The notes under the pieces were generated by a model. It searched no databases and was not told the origin of the DNA. It saw only the letters and a program-made list of their open reading frames with translations. A stretch of 34,675 bases of DNA from Holosporaceae bacterium (GTDB lineage: Bacteria > Pseudomonadota > Alphaproteobacteria > UBA3830), in the NCBI GenBank assembly GCA_031276565.1, contig JAISMS010000077.1:1-34675 (forward strand), given 5' to 3'. Position 1 is the first letter of the stretch. Every line of letters begins with the position of its first letter. This document shows positions 14,461 through 22,633 of the stretch, in pieces. Made by a program: the position numbers and the translations under genes.

Positions 14461-15488
14461 GGCGAATCCCCTTCGTACGGATCATATGTTCTGCCGACGG
14501 GCACGGCTGCTCCCAGGTATTTATATCCCTCGACCGAGAGAACGCGTCCCCGGGCAGTTCTCTGCACAAGCCCCTTCTGCAGAATATACGGTTCGATTAC
14601 TTCTTCTATGGTATCTCTTTTTTCGGACAACACGGCGGCTAAAGTTTCGACTCCGACCGGTCCGCCCCCATAGAAATCAAGTATGCATTTTAAATATTTC
14701 CTGTCCATTGAGTCAAGACCGTTTTCGTCCACATCGAGCTTCTTCAGAGCGACGTCGGCGATCTTTTTATCGATGACCTTCATATCGTTGACGACGGCAA
14801 AATCCCGAACTCTTTTCAGCAGACGCACGGCAATCCGCGGCGTACCCCGCGATCTTCCGGCAATTTCCTCCGCCCCGTCGGAAGATACCGGAATACCCAG
14901 CAGATCCGCGTTCTTCGAGATTATTATCCGCAATTCGGCATTGGTGTAGAATTCCAGCCTTAAAGGAATTCCGAATCTGTCCCGCAAAGGAGAAGATAAC
15001 ATCCCGGATCTGGTGGTGGCTCCTATCAAAGTAAAATGCGGTAAATCGATGCGAATCGAACGGGCGGCCGGCCCTTCCCCTATCATCAGGTCCAGCTGAA
15101 AATCCTCCATGGCCGGATAAAGGATCTCCTCCACAAGACGGTTCATCCGGTGAATTTCGTCGATGAACAGAACATCCTTTTCCTTTAAATTGGTGAGGAT
15201 CGCCGCGAGATCTCCGGCTTTGGATAAAATCGGGCCGGAAGTTGCCTTAAATCCGACTTCCAATTCATTGGAGACTATGCGGGCAAGGGTGGTTTTTCCC
15301 AATCCCGGCGGTCCGAAAAACAGCACGTGATCCATGGCGATGCAGCGTTTTTTGGCGGATTCGACGAAGGTGCGCAGATTATTCTTCACGGATTCCTGGC
15401 CGATAAAATCCCGAAGATTTGTCGGGCGAAGAGAATATTCGGCCGATTCCCGAGCTAAAGGTTCCGGATTTAATTCGTTTTTCTTCAT
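14457..15488 (-). CDS. ruvB: Holliday junction helicase RuvB
   Basis: RuvB is the hexameric AAA+ motor that drives branch migration of Holliday junctions with RuvA. The 343-residue protein is of normal length. It shows [12 protein letters not shown], the Walker [12 protein letters not shown] at about residues 60-70, the Walker [10 protein letters not shown], sensor 1 LIGATTRSG, the arginine-finger region SPLRDRFGI, and the winged-helix end [17 protein letters not shown]. The ATG at 15488 lies three bases after the ruvA stop. Confidence 0.97.
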   Translation of the reverse strand: MKKNELNPEPLARESAEYSLRPTNLRDFIGQESVKNNLRTFVESAKKRCIAMDHVLFFGPPGLGKTTLARIVSNELEVGFKATSGPILSKAGDLAAILTNLKEKDVLFIDEIHRMNRLVEEILYPAMEDFQLDLMIGEGPAARSIRIDLPHFTLIGATTRSGMLSSPLRDRFGIPLRLEFYTNAELRIIISKNADLLGIPVSSDGAEEIAGRSRGTPRIAVRLLKRVRDFAVVNDMKVIDKKIADVALKKLDVDENGLDSMDRKYLKCILDFYGGGPVGVETLAAVLSEKRDTIEEVIEPYILQKGLVQRTARGRVLSVEGYKYLGAAVPVGRTYDPYEGDSP

Positions 15489-15491
15489 GCG

Positions 15492-16094
15492 CTATACTCC
15501 GGAAGATATCTTAACCAAAACTCGCTTCAACAAAATATCAAATGCTTCATCGGCTTTCGGTTGTAAAGACGAAATTGCGCGCAAAACGTCGGCTTTGTTG
15601 TATCCGAGATTGGAAACGGCCGAAATCACGTCGGACACGACGGCCGATTCCGGAATTCTCGCCGCCGCCGCAGAGCCGATCAATTCCGCTTTCCCGATAA
15701 TTTTATCCTTTAATTCGCTGATTATCCTGGCAGCAAGCTTCGGACCGACGCCGTCCGCTCCGGTGAACGCATCCTTATCGCCCGCAAGAAATGCATTGTA
15801 CATGTCCTCGTCCGAAAGGACCGATAGAATCGCCACGGCCACTTTGCCTCCGACTCCCTGAACGGATACGAGAGAATTAAACCAAAATCTTTCCTTTTCC
15901 GAGACGAATCCGTATAAAGTCCAGGAATCTTCCCGTACGTTCAACACGGTAAAGAGGTGAACCTCTCCCGGGTTGTTTCTCAATTCGTCCGCGGTACGGG
16001 CGGAACAGATTATCGAATATCCCACGCCGTTAACGTCTATTACCGTCGAATTTCCTTCGACTTTTACGACTTTGCCGTTCAGGTGCGTTATCAT
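15492..16094 (-). CDS. ruvA: Holliday junction protein RuvA
   Basis: RuvA is a 200-residue protein that binds the four-way junction as a tetramer and loads RuvB. The OB-fold N-terminus has MITHLNGKVVKVEGNSTVIDVNGV-type sequence. Helix-hairpin-helix motifs follow at about residues 70-130 (LVSVQGVGGKVAVAILS and GADGVGPKLAARIISELKDK), and a flexible linker leads to the C-terminal RuvB-binding domain (AISSLQPKADEAFDILL). The start overlaps the ruvC stop (ATGA). Confidence 0.96.
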   Translation of the reverse strand: MITHLNGKVVKVEGNSTVIDVNGVGYSIICSARTADELRNNPGEVHLFTVLNVREDSWTLYGFVSEKERFWFNSLVSVQGVGGKVAVAILSVLSDEDMYNAFLAGDKDAFTGADGVGPKLAARIISELKDKIIGKAELIGSAAAARIPESAVVSDVISAVSNLGYNKADVLRAISSLQPKADEAFDILLKRVLVKISSGV

Positions 16095-16579
16095 ATTCCC
16101 GCCGCCGCATAAAACGAATTATGGTGCGCATGGCAGATCGCCACCGCCAGGGCGTCCGCCGCGTCCTGTTTTACACTATCACAATTCAATAATTTTTGAA
16201 CCATCATCGAGACCTGATTTTTTTCGGCATGCCCGGATCCGACTACGGATTTCTTTATCTTATTCGCCGAATATTCGGCTATTTTTAATCCGAAAAAACC
16301 GGCGCAGCAGACGGCGACTCCGCGCGCCATTCCGAGTTTCAGGGAGGAAAACGGATTCCTGTTCACGAAAACATCCTCTATGCCCGCCTCGTGCGGCGAA
16401 TACTTTTCGATGACGTCCGACAATTCCCGAAAAATACGACTCAACCGCAAACTGATTTCTTCCGAAGTCTCGGAGACGATGGTGCCATGCGCCACATGCC
16501 GCGTATGAAATCCGTCCCGGTCGATGATTCCCCAGCCGGTAATCCGCAATCCGGGATCAATTCCTAAAATTCTCGACAA
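16091..16579 (-). CDS. ruvC: Holliday junction resolvase RuvC
   Basis: RuvC nicks Holliday junctions symmetrically, as a dimer. The 162-residue frame begins at TTG (16579) with SRILGIDPGLRITGWG. The catalytic acidic residues are visible: Asp in GIDPG (about residue 7), Glu in GIEDVFVNRNPFSS (about 66) and two Asp in QDAADALAVAICH (about 138-141). The upstream ribosome site is GGTGAG. It is the first gene of the ruv-tol series. The first 18 codons and upstream region are duplicated at 16732-16785, so the promoter region has been remodelled. Confidence 0.95.
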   Translation of the reverse strand: MSRILGIDPGLRITGWGIIDRDGFHTRHVAHGTIVSETSEEISLRLSRIFRELSDVIEKYSPHEAGIEDVFVNRNPFSSLKLGMARGVAVCCAGFFGLKIAEYSANKIKKSVVGSGHAEKNQVSMMVQKLLNCDSVKQDAADALAVAICHAHHNSFYAAAGI

Positions 16580-16731
16580 AACATCTCACCCAAACTAATT
16601 GCGTCGCACTTTCGATATTACGTCAGAGGCCCGATGAAATTCTTCACAAATTCATTGCCGCAGGTCTCCATTTCTCTCGTATGACCGGTCCGGACGACGT
16701 TTCCCTCATTCAGGACAGACGCCTTGTCCGA
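16526..16731. repeat. 206-bp tandem duplication, copy A (ruvC start plus mlaF end)
   Basis: It begins at GATTCCCCAGCCGG inside ruvC and ends at CCTTGTCCGA. It matches 16732-16938 at roughly 95 percent by eye. It holds the functional ruvC start (to 16579) and an orphan fragment of the mlaF 3' end. In this fragment the mlaF frame ends FVKNFIGPLT and stops at a TAA. Confidence 0.9.
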
Positions 16732-16938
16732 GATTCCCCAGCCGGTAATCCGCAATCCGGAATCAATTCCTAAAATTCTCGACAAAACATCTCCCCAAAA
16801 CTAATTGCGTCGCACTTTCGATATTACGTTAGAGGCCCGATGAAAATTCTTCACAAATTCATTGCCGCAGGTCTCCATTTCTCTCGTATGACCGGTCCAA
16901 ACGACATTTCCCTCATTCAGGACAGATACCTTGTCCGA
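16732..16938. repeat. 206-bp tandem duplication, copy B (dead ruvC start plus live mlaF end)
   Basis: It holds an orphan copy of the first ruvC codons (16732 to about 16785) and the actual 3' end of mlaF. Compared with copy A it has one more A in GATGAAAATTC (copy A GATGAAATTC), shifting the mlaF frame near its end. The interval 16580-16800 therefore contains no intact gene, only duplicate fragments. Confidence 0.9.
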
Positions 16939-17556
16939 TAAGAACTCCGCAACTCTGAGGTCGTGGGTTATGGTGACGGAGGTGACGCCCAGAAGCTCGA
17001 CCGTATCCCGAAGAAGATTGCAAATTACCCCTCCCGTTACCGGATCCAATCCGGAGGTCGGCTCGTCGAACAGTAGAATTTCCGGTTCGACGGCAATGGC
17101 GCGGGCCAAAGCCGCCCGCTTTTGCATTCCTCCGGATATTTCCGCCGGATACAGGTCAAAAACCCTTTTCTCCAGCCCGACGGCCGCCAATTTCTCCTCC
17201 GCTTTCAGCTTCCGCAGCGATTTATCCCGTTCGGTTCGGCCCAAAGCAAAAGTGACGTTTTCCAGAACTGTCATGGAATCGAACAACGCATTTCCCTGAA
17301 ACAATATGCTGAATTTACGCATATATTCGGGAAAACGCTTTTTATCTCCGACTCCGATTCCGTCCACAAGAATGTCTCCGCCGTCGATTTTCATTATCCC
17401 GAGCAGGCATTTCAGCAAAACCGACTTTCCGCATCCGGATCTGCCGACTATTATGCGGGATTCTCCGTCCTCTATTTCCAAAGAAATACCGTTCAGAACC
17501 CTGAGACCTTCGCCGAAAGACTTATAAACGTCTTTTAGAATTATCTTTTTCTTCAT
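16801..17556 (-). CDS. mlaF: Phospholipid-trafficking ABC ATPase MlaF, C-terminus altered
   Basis: The ATPase of the Mla (MCE-type) system that moves phospholipids between the two membranes and keeps outer-membrane lipid asymmetry. The 251-residue protein has Walker A GRSGCGKS at 38-45, signature ISGGMQKRAALARAI, Walker B EILLFDEPTSGLDP and the H-loop VTITHD. The start overlaps the mlaE stop (ATGA). The last residues, FHRASNVISKVRRN, arise after an extra base in a short T run. Copy A of the duplication instead encodes FIGPLT before a stop, and the same frame is available here too, so the present tail is probably a frameshift product. No MlaD, MlaC or MlaB gene lies nearby. Confidence 0.92.
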   Translation of the reverse strand: MKKKIILKDVYKSFGEGLRVLNGISLEIEDGESRIIVGRSGCGKSVLLKCLLGIMKIDGGDILVDGIGVGDKKRFPEYMRKFSILFQGNALFDSMTVLENVTFALGRTERDKSLRKLKAEEKLAAVGLEKRVFDLYPAEISGGMQKRAALARAIAVEPEILLFDEPTSGLDPVTGGVICNLLRDTVELLGVTSVTITHDLRVAEFLSDKVSVLNEGNVVWTGHTREMETCGNEFVKNFHRASNVISKVRRN

Positions 17557-18329
17557 GCCCCGAAAAACAATGCCGTCAACAAATAATTAAAAACCAATAT
17601 GGTGATGCAGGAAAATACTACGGCCGCGGTGGTGGCGTTGCCGACGCCCCTTGCGCCCAGATCGCTGTAGAATCCGTGATAACATCCGAGAGTCGTTATG
17701 CAAAATCCGAAGGCCGCCGCCTTCACCAACCCGGAAATGACGTCTATACTCTGCATGGCATGCAGGGTCTGAGAAATATAAGCCCCCGTCGAAAAATTCA
17801 GCATGGTGACGGAAACCAAAAATCCCCCCATCACGCCGATGACATCGGCCACCAGCACCAGCAGCGGCAACGTAAGAATGCCGGTTATGATTCTCGGAGC
17901 GATCAGAAATTTAAAGGGATTTACGCCCAAGACGGTCAGGGCATCGATCTGTTCGCTGACCCTCATGGATCCGATTTCCGCCGCAACGGAGGAGCTTACG
18001 CGCCCCGCCACCATCAGTCCCGCAAAAACCGGTCCCAATTCCCGGGTAATCGATATGACCACAACGGAGGCCACCGCGTCTCCGGCATCAAATCTGGTAA
18101 AACCGACATGCGTCTGCAGAGCCAGCACCATGCCGGCGAAGATTGCGGTCAGGCCGACTATGGGGACGGAATAAAACCCGATGACCTTCATCTGGCGAAT
18201 AATTTCTCTAAAATAAAACGGCGGTATGAAGCAACTTCTAAGGCCTTTCACGGAGAAAATAAAAACATGCCCCACCTCCGCCAGCGTCGCAACGGTGTAT
18301 CTTCCAAGAGTTGCCAACGATCCGATCAT
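17553..18329 (-). CDS. mlaE: Phospholipid-trafficking permease MlaE
   Basis: A 258-residue inner-membrane permease of the Mla system, partner of MlaF. Typical MlaE sequence is seen: VGLTAIFAGMVLALQTHVGF around residue 60, SITRELGPVFAGLMVAGRVS, AAEIGSMRVSEQIDALTVLG, and five to six membrane helices. The gene begins one base after the alr stop and overlaps mlaF by four bases, so both belong to the dnaB-alr-mlaE-mlaF series. Confidence 0.95.
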   Translation of the reverse strand: MIGSLATLGRYTVATLAEVGHVFIFSVKGLRSCFIPPFYFREIIRQMKVIGFYSVPIVGLTAIFAGMVLALQTHVGFTRFDAGDAVASVVVISITRELGPVFAGLMVAGRVSSSVAAEIGSMRVSEQIDALTVLGVNPFKFLIAPRIITGILTLPLLVLVADVIGVMGGFLVSVTMLNFSTGAYISQTLHAMQSIDVISGLVKAAAFGFCITTLGCYHGFYSDLGARGVGNATTAAVVFSCITILVFNYLLTALFFGA

Positions 18330-18330
18330 T

Positions 18331-19467
18331 CTACCGCACCTCTCCGACGTATACTTTTTTTACCCTCCGGCCGAATCTGCACGAAATCTCGTGCGGAATG
18401 GTGTTTAACTCCAAAGCCCACTTCTCAAGTGTATAATCCCCGTCGTCGGTTAAAGCAACCCAATTTCCGATTTTCAGACAAGATTCTTCAACCCCGGACG
18501 CGTCAAAAGTCGTGTAGTCCATGGATATGCGACCGATGACGGGCATTCTCTTTCCCCCCAGAAATCCGTGTCCGAAACCGGAAAATTTTCTCATGAACCC
18601 GTCCGCATATCCGATCGCCGCCGTAACGACCGTCATATCGCGGTCGGCGGTAAATGTGGCTCCGTATCCGATGCTGTCACCGACGTTCAGACGGTTTATT
18701 TGAACGATTCTGGAAAAAACGTCCATGACTGGAATCATGAATCCCACTTTGTCTTTGCGAACCGAAAATCCGTAGAGCGCTTTACCCGGCCGGACCGCGT
18801 CGAAAAAATACTCCTTTCCCAAAAACATTCCGTTGGTGGCCGCAAAACACTTCCGAACGCCCTTGAACGCCGACGCGACTTCTTCGAACCGCGCCAGCTG
18901 AAGTTCGTTCAAGCGATGATCGGGAATATCGGCACATGCCAGGTGACTCATGATCAACACCACATTCAGGCCTTTCGTTATGTCGTCGACGTTTTTTTCG
19001 AAATCCCGGTATATGTAGCCGTTTCTAAAGATCCCAGTGTCTATGTGCAGAACGGCGTCTAACTTTTTATGCAGTTTTTCGGCATGACGCAGCCAAAGAT
19101 CCGATTGGTCGACGTTGTTCAAAACCGGAATAAGATTATGCCGGACAAAGAGGTCTTCGGTTCCCGGCAGCAGCCCGCCGAGAACGAATATTGTCGTATC
19201 CGGCGGCAAATTTTCTCTTATTTCAAGCCCTTCTTCGAAAACGGCGACGAAAAAGCTCCGGCATCCTTCCCGATAGAGTCTCTTGCTCACGGGAACGGCG
19301 CCGAATCCGTAGGAATCGGCCTTCACCACAGCTATCAATTCGGTTTTCGGATGAACTTGCGCTTTTATTTTCGCGTAATTTTCGGCGAGATTGTCCAAAT
19401 TAATTACGGCAACCGCGGGAACATACGCTTCCGTCCCGGCCAACACCTCCGCAGTCTCAGCTTTCAT
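18331..19467 (-). CDS. alr: Alanine racemase
   Basis: Converts L- to D-alanine for peptidoglycan, using pyridoxal phosphate. The 378-residue protein starts at ATG 19467, 11 bases inside dnaB, with an AAAGAG site; the longer open frame upstream is only dnaB read out of frame. The PLP lysine lies in AVVKADSYGFGA (about residues 45-57; usual VVKANAYGHG). The second catalytic base, tyrosine, is in GDSIGYGATF. AAIGYADGF and IGRISMDYTTFD are also typical. Some usual motif residues differ (DS for NA, F for H) but the catalytic Lys and Tyr are kept. Confidence 0.94.
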   Translation of the reverse strand: MKAETAEVLAGTEAYVPAVAVINLDNLAENYAKIKAQVHPKTELIAVVKADSYGFGAVPVSKRLYREGCRSFFVAVFEEGLEIRENLPPDTTIFVLGGLLPGTEDLFVRHNLIPVLNNVDQSDLWLRHAEKLHKKLDAVLHIDTGIFRNGYIYRDFEKNVDDITKGLNVVLIMSHLACADIPDHRLNELQLARFEEVASAFKGVRKCFAATNGMFLGKEYFFDAVRPGKALYGFSVRKDKVGFMIPVMDVFSRIVQINRLNVGDSIGYGATFTADRDMTVVTAAIGYADGFMRKFSGFGHGFLGGKRMPVIGRISMDYTTFDASGVEESCLKIGNWVALTDDGDYTLEKWALELNTIPHEISCRFGRRVKKVYVGEVR

Positions 19468-20875
19468 GCCCGCTCTTTCTGCCGTCGGATAAATCATCAA
19501 ATTTTGTATATCTGCCGTCGAAAAACAATCTGACGTTTCCGACCGGACCGTGCCTTTGTTTTGCAATAATCACCTCTGCCATATTATAGATTTTTTCCAT
19601 GCGGTTCAGCCATTCCGCATGTTTATCGGTGCCGGGGGACGGCTCGCGCCTTGATTCGTAGTACTCTTCCCGATAGACAAACATAACCACGTCGGCATCC
19701 TGCTCTATGGACCCCGACTCCCGCAGATCGGACAGCTGAGGACGTTTGTCGTCCCGCGCCTCAACGGCCCTGGATAACTGCGACAAAGCCAACACCGGCA
19801 CGTCCAGCTCTTTCGCCAGAGCCTTCAACAATCGGGTAATTTCGGAAATTTCCTGCACGCGATTTTCGCTGCGCTTTTCCGCGCTTCCCTGAAGCAACTG
19901 AAGATAATCTATAACTATCAGATCCAGTCCCTGCTGACGTTTCAACTTCCTCGCCCTGGTTCTCACCGCCGAAATCGTCAGGGCGGCGGTATCGTCTATG
20001 AAAAGCGGAAGTTCCGTCAATCTCTTCTGAGCGTCGATGATTTTTGAAAAATCCTCCTCCTTTATCTCGCCCCGCCTTATTTTTTCGGAAGGAATCATGC
20101 ATTCCTGAGACAAAATTCTTGTAACCAGTTGTTCGGACGACATCTCCAAAGAGAAAAAAGCCGTCTTCCCCCCTCCTTCTCTGTTTTTCTGAGCGGCGAC
20201 GGCGGCGTTGAAGGCTATGTTGGCGGCGAGGGCAGTTTTTCCCATCGAGGGTCGCCCGGCCAGCACTATCAGATCAGATCTGTTAAGGCCGCCCAACCAT
20301 TTATCCAGATCGATAAACCCGCTGGTGACGCCGGTGATGCTGTTATCGCTCTTGTAGGCTCTTTCGGCGATATTTACCGCATTTTCCAACGCCCCGGAAA
20401 AAGGAACGAATCCGCCGCGTCTGTCGGAAATCGACAACTCGTACAGGCGCAGCTCCGCTTCTTCTATCTGATCCGAAGTGTTTGTTGCGTTCAGCTCAAA
20501 AACAGCGGCATTTCTGGACATGTTTTCGCCGATTAAAATCAGCTGTCGCCTCAGGTATAAATCGTATATTAATTTGGCGTAATCTTCCGTTCCGGCGACC
20601 GAAACAACCGAATTCACCAATTGAATCAGATAATCCCCTCCGCCTACGCTTTGCAGTTCTTCTTTCTCTTCGAAATAGGCCCGGAGAGTTATGGGATCCG
20701 CAACCAACCCCTGAGATATCAGCTTACCGACAGCTTCATAGATTTTTCCGTTGACGGGAGTGGCGAAATGTATCGGCAGCAGAAATTCGGATATATTCTC
20801 GAAACATTCGTTCGTCAGCATAATCGCTCCGAGAAGAGACTGTTCTGCCTCTATATTACGAGGCAAAACCCGCAT
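19457..20875 (-). CDS. dnaB: Replicative DNA helicase DnaB
   Basis: The hexameric helicase that unwinds DNA at the replication fork. The 472-residue protein begins LPRNIEAEQSLLGAIML (primase-binding N-domain). The RecA-type C-domain contains Walker A GRPSMGKTALA near residue 210, FFSLEMSSEQL, Walker B LIVIDYLQLL and LSQLSRAVE followed by LSDLRESGSIEQDADVVMF. The ATG at 20875 has GGAG six bases upstream. A TTG at 20914 with AAGAGA, adding 13 residues, is an equally serious alternative. The gene heads the series dnaB-alr-mlaE-mlaF. Confidence 0.96.
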   Translation of the reverse strand: MRVLPRNIEAEQSLLGAIMLTNECFENISEFLLPIHFATPVNGKIYEAVGKLISQGLVADPITLRAYFEEKEELQSVGGGDYLIQLVNSVVSVAGTEDYAKLIYDLYLRRQLILIGENMSRNAAVFELNATNTSDQIEEAELRLYELSISDRRGGFVPFSGALENAVNIAERAYKSDNSITGVTSGFIDLDKWLGGLNRSDLIVLAGRPSMGKTALAANIAFNAAVAAQKNREGGGKTAFFSLEMSSEQLVTRILSQECMIPSEKIRRGEIKEEDFSKIIDAQKRLTELPLFIDDTAALTISAVRTRARKLKRQQGLDLIVIDYLQLLQGSAEKRSENRVQEISEITRLLKALAKELDVPVLALSQLSRAVEARDDKRPQLSDLRESGSIEQDADVVMFVYREEYYESRREPSPGTDKHAEWLNRMEKIYNMAEVIIAKQRHGPVGNVRLFFDGRYTKFDDLSDGRKSGHES

Positions 20876-20943
20876 CTCCTGCTCCGGATGCAAGTTTTTT
20901 AAAACAACGGACAATTTGTATATCTCTTTTGAAACCCGGGGAC

Positions 20944-20949
20944 ATTATA
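20944..20949 (-). promoter_or_regulatory. Possible -10 box for dnaB
   Basis: A perfect TATAAT on the minus strand just upstream of both possible dnaB starts. No good -35 box is seen, so the call rests on the -10 and position. Confidence 0.35.
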
Positions 20950-20985
20950 TAGCGCAAACAGTGTTCCGGCTAGTGCGGCCGGCAG

Positions 20986-21690
20986 TTATTTCCCCGAAAG
21001 CATTTTGTCGATATATTCGGCCCAAAGATCAGGCCGCCTTTCCGCCGTGATTTTTTTCGACTGATTCAATCTGAATTCGGCGATTTTTCGATGATCTCCG
21101 GACAGCAGAATTTCCGGCGTCGACAGAGCGTTAAATATTTCCGGCTTCGTGTATTGATCGTACTCCAGCAGAAAATTTTGAAATGAATCGTTGCGGAGAG
21201 AGTCGCCGTTGCCCACCACCTCCGGCAAAAGGCGAACGCATCCTTCCGCGACGATCATGGCCGCCGTCTCTCCGCCCGGCAGCACAAAATCTCCGACGGA
21301 AATCTCTTCCGTCTCGTAAAAATCTATGATTCTCTGATCAACGCCTTCATATCGGCCGCAAAGCATCGTAATACCCGGCAGACGGGCCAGCTCTTCAAAA
21401 TCCGACTGCCTTAACCGCCTTCCGCGCGGAGAAAAATAAATTTTTTTCCATTTCCGCATCTCGGAGGACAAAGTTTGGAAGGCGCGTTCAAAAACCGCGG
21501 GCGAAAGAATCATGCCCTCCCCTCCTCCGTACGGCGGCGAATCTATGCGATCGGATTTCACGGGAAATTTTTTTAAATCAATAAGATTCAGATTCCACTT
21601 TTTTTGCTCCAGAGCTTTTCCGATGACGGAAACCCCCAGAGTTCCGGGAAAAGCATCGGGAAAAATCGTAAAAACATTAGCCTGCCACAT
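20986..21690 (-). CDS. trmD: tRNA (guanine-N1)-methyltransferase TrmD
   Basis: Methylates G37 of tRNAs with G36, using S-adenosylmethionine, to prevent frameshifting. The 234-residue protein is of family length. It shows VFTIFPDAFPG, DSPPYGGGEGMIL, YFSPRGRRLRQ, MLCGRYEGVDQR and the knot region VLPGGETAAMIVAEGCVRLLP, then GDSLRNDSF. Its ATG shares one base with the rimM stop. The anticodon CGG tRNA-Pro at 26922 has G36 and G37 and is an expected substrate. rplS, which normally follows, is not present downstream; dnaB follows instead. Confidence 0.96.
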   Translation of the reverse strand: MWQANVFTIFPDAFPGTLGVSVIGKALEQKKWNLNLIDLKKFPVKSDRIDSPPYGGGEGMILSPAVFERAFQTLSSEMRKWKKIYFSPRGRRLRQSDFEELARLPGITMLCGRYEGVDQRIIDFYETEEISVGDFVLPGGETAAMIVAEGCVRLLPEVVGNGDSLRNDSFQNFLLEYDQYTKPEIFNALSTPEILLSGDHRKIAEFRLNQSKKITAERRPDLWAEYIDKMLSGK

Positions 21691-22169
21691 TAATTTTTAA
21701 ACCTTTCGAAGGCTTCCGCCGTCATCAGTATTTCGCCGTCGACGTCGGGAAAATTTTCCGCCGTGAAAGGAACCATAAAAGTCGCATCGCCGCAGGAAAT
21801 TTCCGCCAGATCGCCGGCGCCGAAATTTTCCAGGCCGATTATCTTGCATTTTATCGGAGAACCGGCGATTTTCACATCCTTTCCGACCAAATCGCAGACG
21901 TAGACCTCATTCGGCTTTGTTTCGGGAAGATCCCGCCTCCTCACATAGAAAGATTCGCGCTTCAAAGCCTCTGCGGCATTCCGATCGTTTACGCCTTCTA
22001 TCAGAAGAACGACTCTGTCTTTGCCGCAGAATTTTATAACCTTAAATCGCAATGAATTTCCGCGCGCGTCGACTATTTCCTTATAATGAGACAGATTTTT
22101 CGAAAATGAAAAAGCGCGCACCGCGCCTCGTATTCCGAAGGCGCCCGTAATGCGCAAAATTTCCGTCAA
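21690..22169 (-). CDS. rimM: Ribosome maturation factor RimM
   Basis: A 159-residue factor that helps assemble the head of the 30S subunit near S19. The N-terminal RimM domain shows ILRITGAFGIRGAVRAFSF. The C-terminal PRC-barrel starts near residue 90 (NEVYVCDLVGKDVKI) and contains MVPFTAENFPDVD. The gene lies between rpsP (10 bases) and trmD (one-base overlap), the classical order. Confidence 0.95.
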   Translation of the reverse strand: MTEILRITGAFGIRGAVRAFSFSKNLSHYKEIVDARGNSLRFKVIKFCGKDRVVLLIEGVNDRNAAEALKRESFYVRRRDLPETKPNEVYVCDLVGKDVKIAGSPIKCKIIGLENFGAGDLAEISCGDATFMVPFTAENFPDVDGEILMTAEAFERFKN

Positions 22170-22179
22170 GAGTACCCCT

Positions 22180-22536
22180 CTACCCGCCGGAAACGGAAGC
22201 CGCCGCTTCCTGCTCCGCCTTCAATCTTTCCAAAGCTTTTTTCTTCGGAGAAGATTTTTTCGGAGTTTCTTTCGGAATCGGAGTTTCGCAAACACCAAGC
22301 TTGCTTAAAAGCACCGCCGTCCTGTCGGACAATTTTGCTCCGACGGAAAGCCAATACCGCACCCGATCGGCCTTGGCGACGACGCGGCCGGGATCTTCGG
22401 CAGGCAAAAACGGATCGTAGGATCCGACTCTTTCCAAAAAGGCGCCGTCCCTCGGATTACGCGAATCCGTAACCACGATTCTGTAAAACGGATGTTTTTT
22501 CGCTCCGCCGCGAGCCAAACGAATCTTTAAAGCCAC
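22180..22536 (-). CDS. rpsP: 30S ribosomal protein S16
   Basis: S16 is an early-binding protein of the small subunit. The frame reads [20 protein letters not shown], with [19 protein letters not shown] following. The GTG at 22536 is chosen as start because S16 proteins begin there and GGAG lies six bases upstream; an upstream in-frame GTG at 22548 would overlap that site. At 118 residues it is longer than the usual 80-90, with a Lys/Glu-rich C-terminal tail ([17 protein letters not shown]), as often seen in Alphaproteobacteria. Confidence 0.95.
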   Translation of the reverse strand: MALKIRLARGGAKKHPFYRIVVTDSRNPRDGAFLERVGSYDPFLPAEDPGRVVAKADRVRYWLSVGAKLSDRTAVLLSKLGVCETPIPKETPKKSSPKKKALERLKAEQEAAASVSGG

Positions 22537-22633
22537 TGAAATCTCCACATCAATTCAGAATAATGTATTTTTAGCAACATAAGCGTCGAAAGTCCAGAGA
22601 GAAAGGAAAGGTCCCCGGCAATAATATCCCCGA

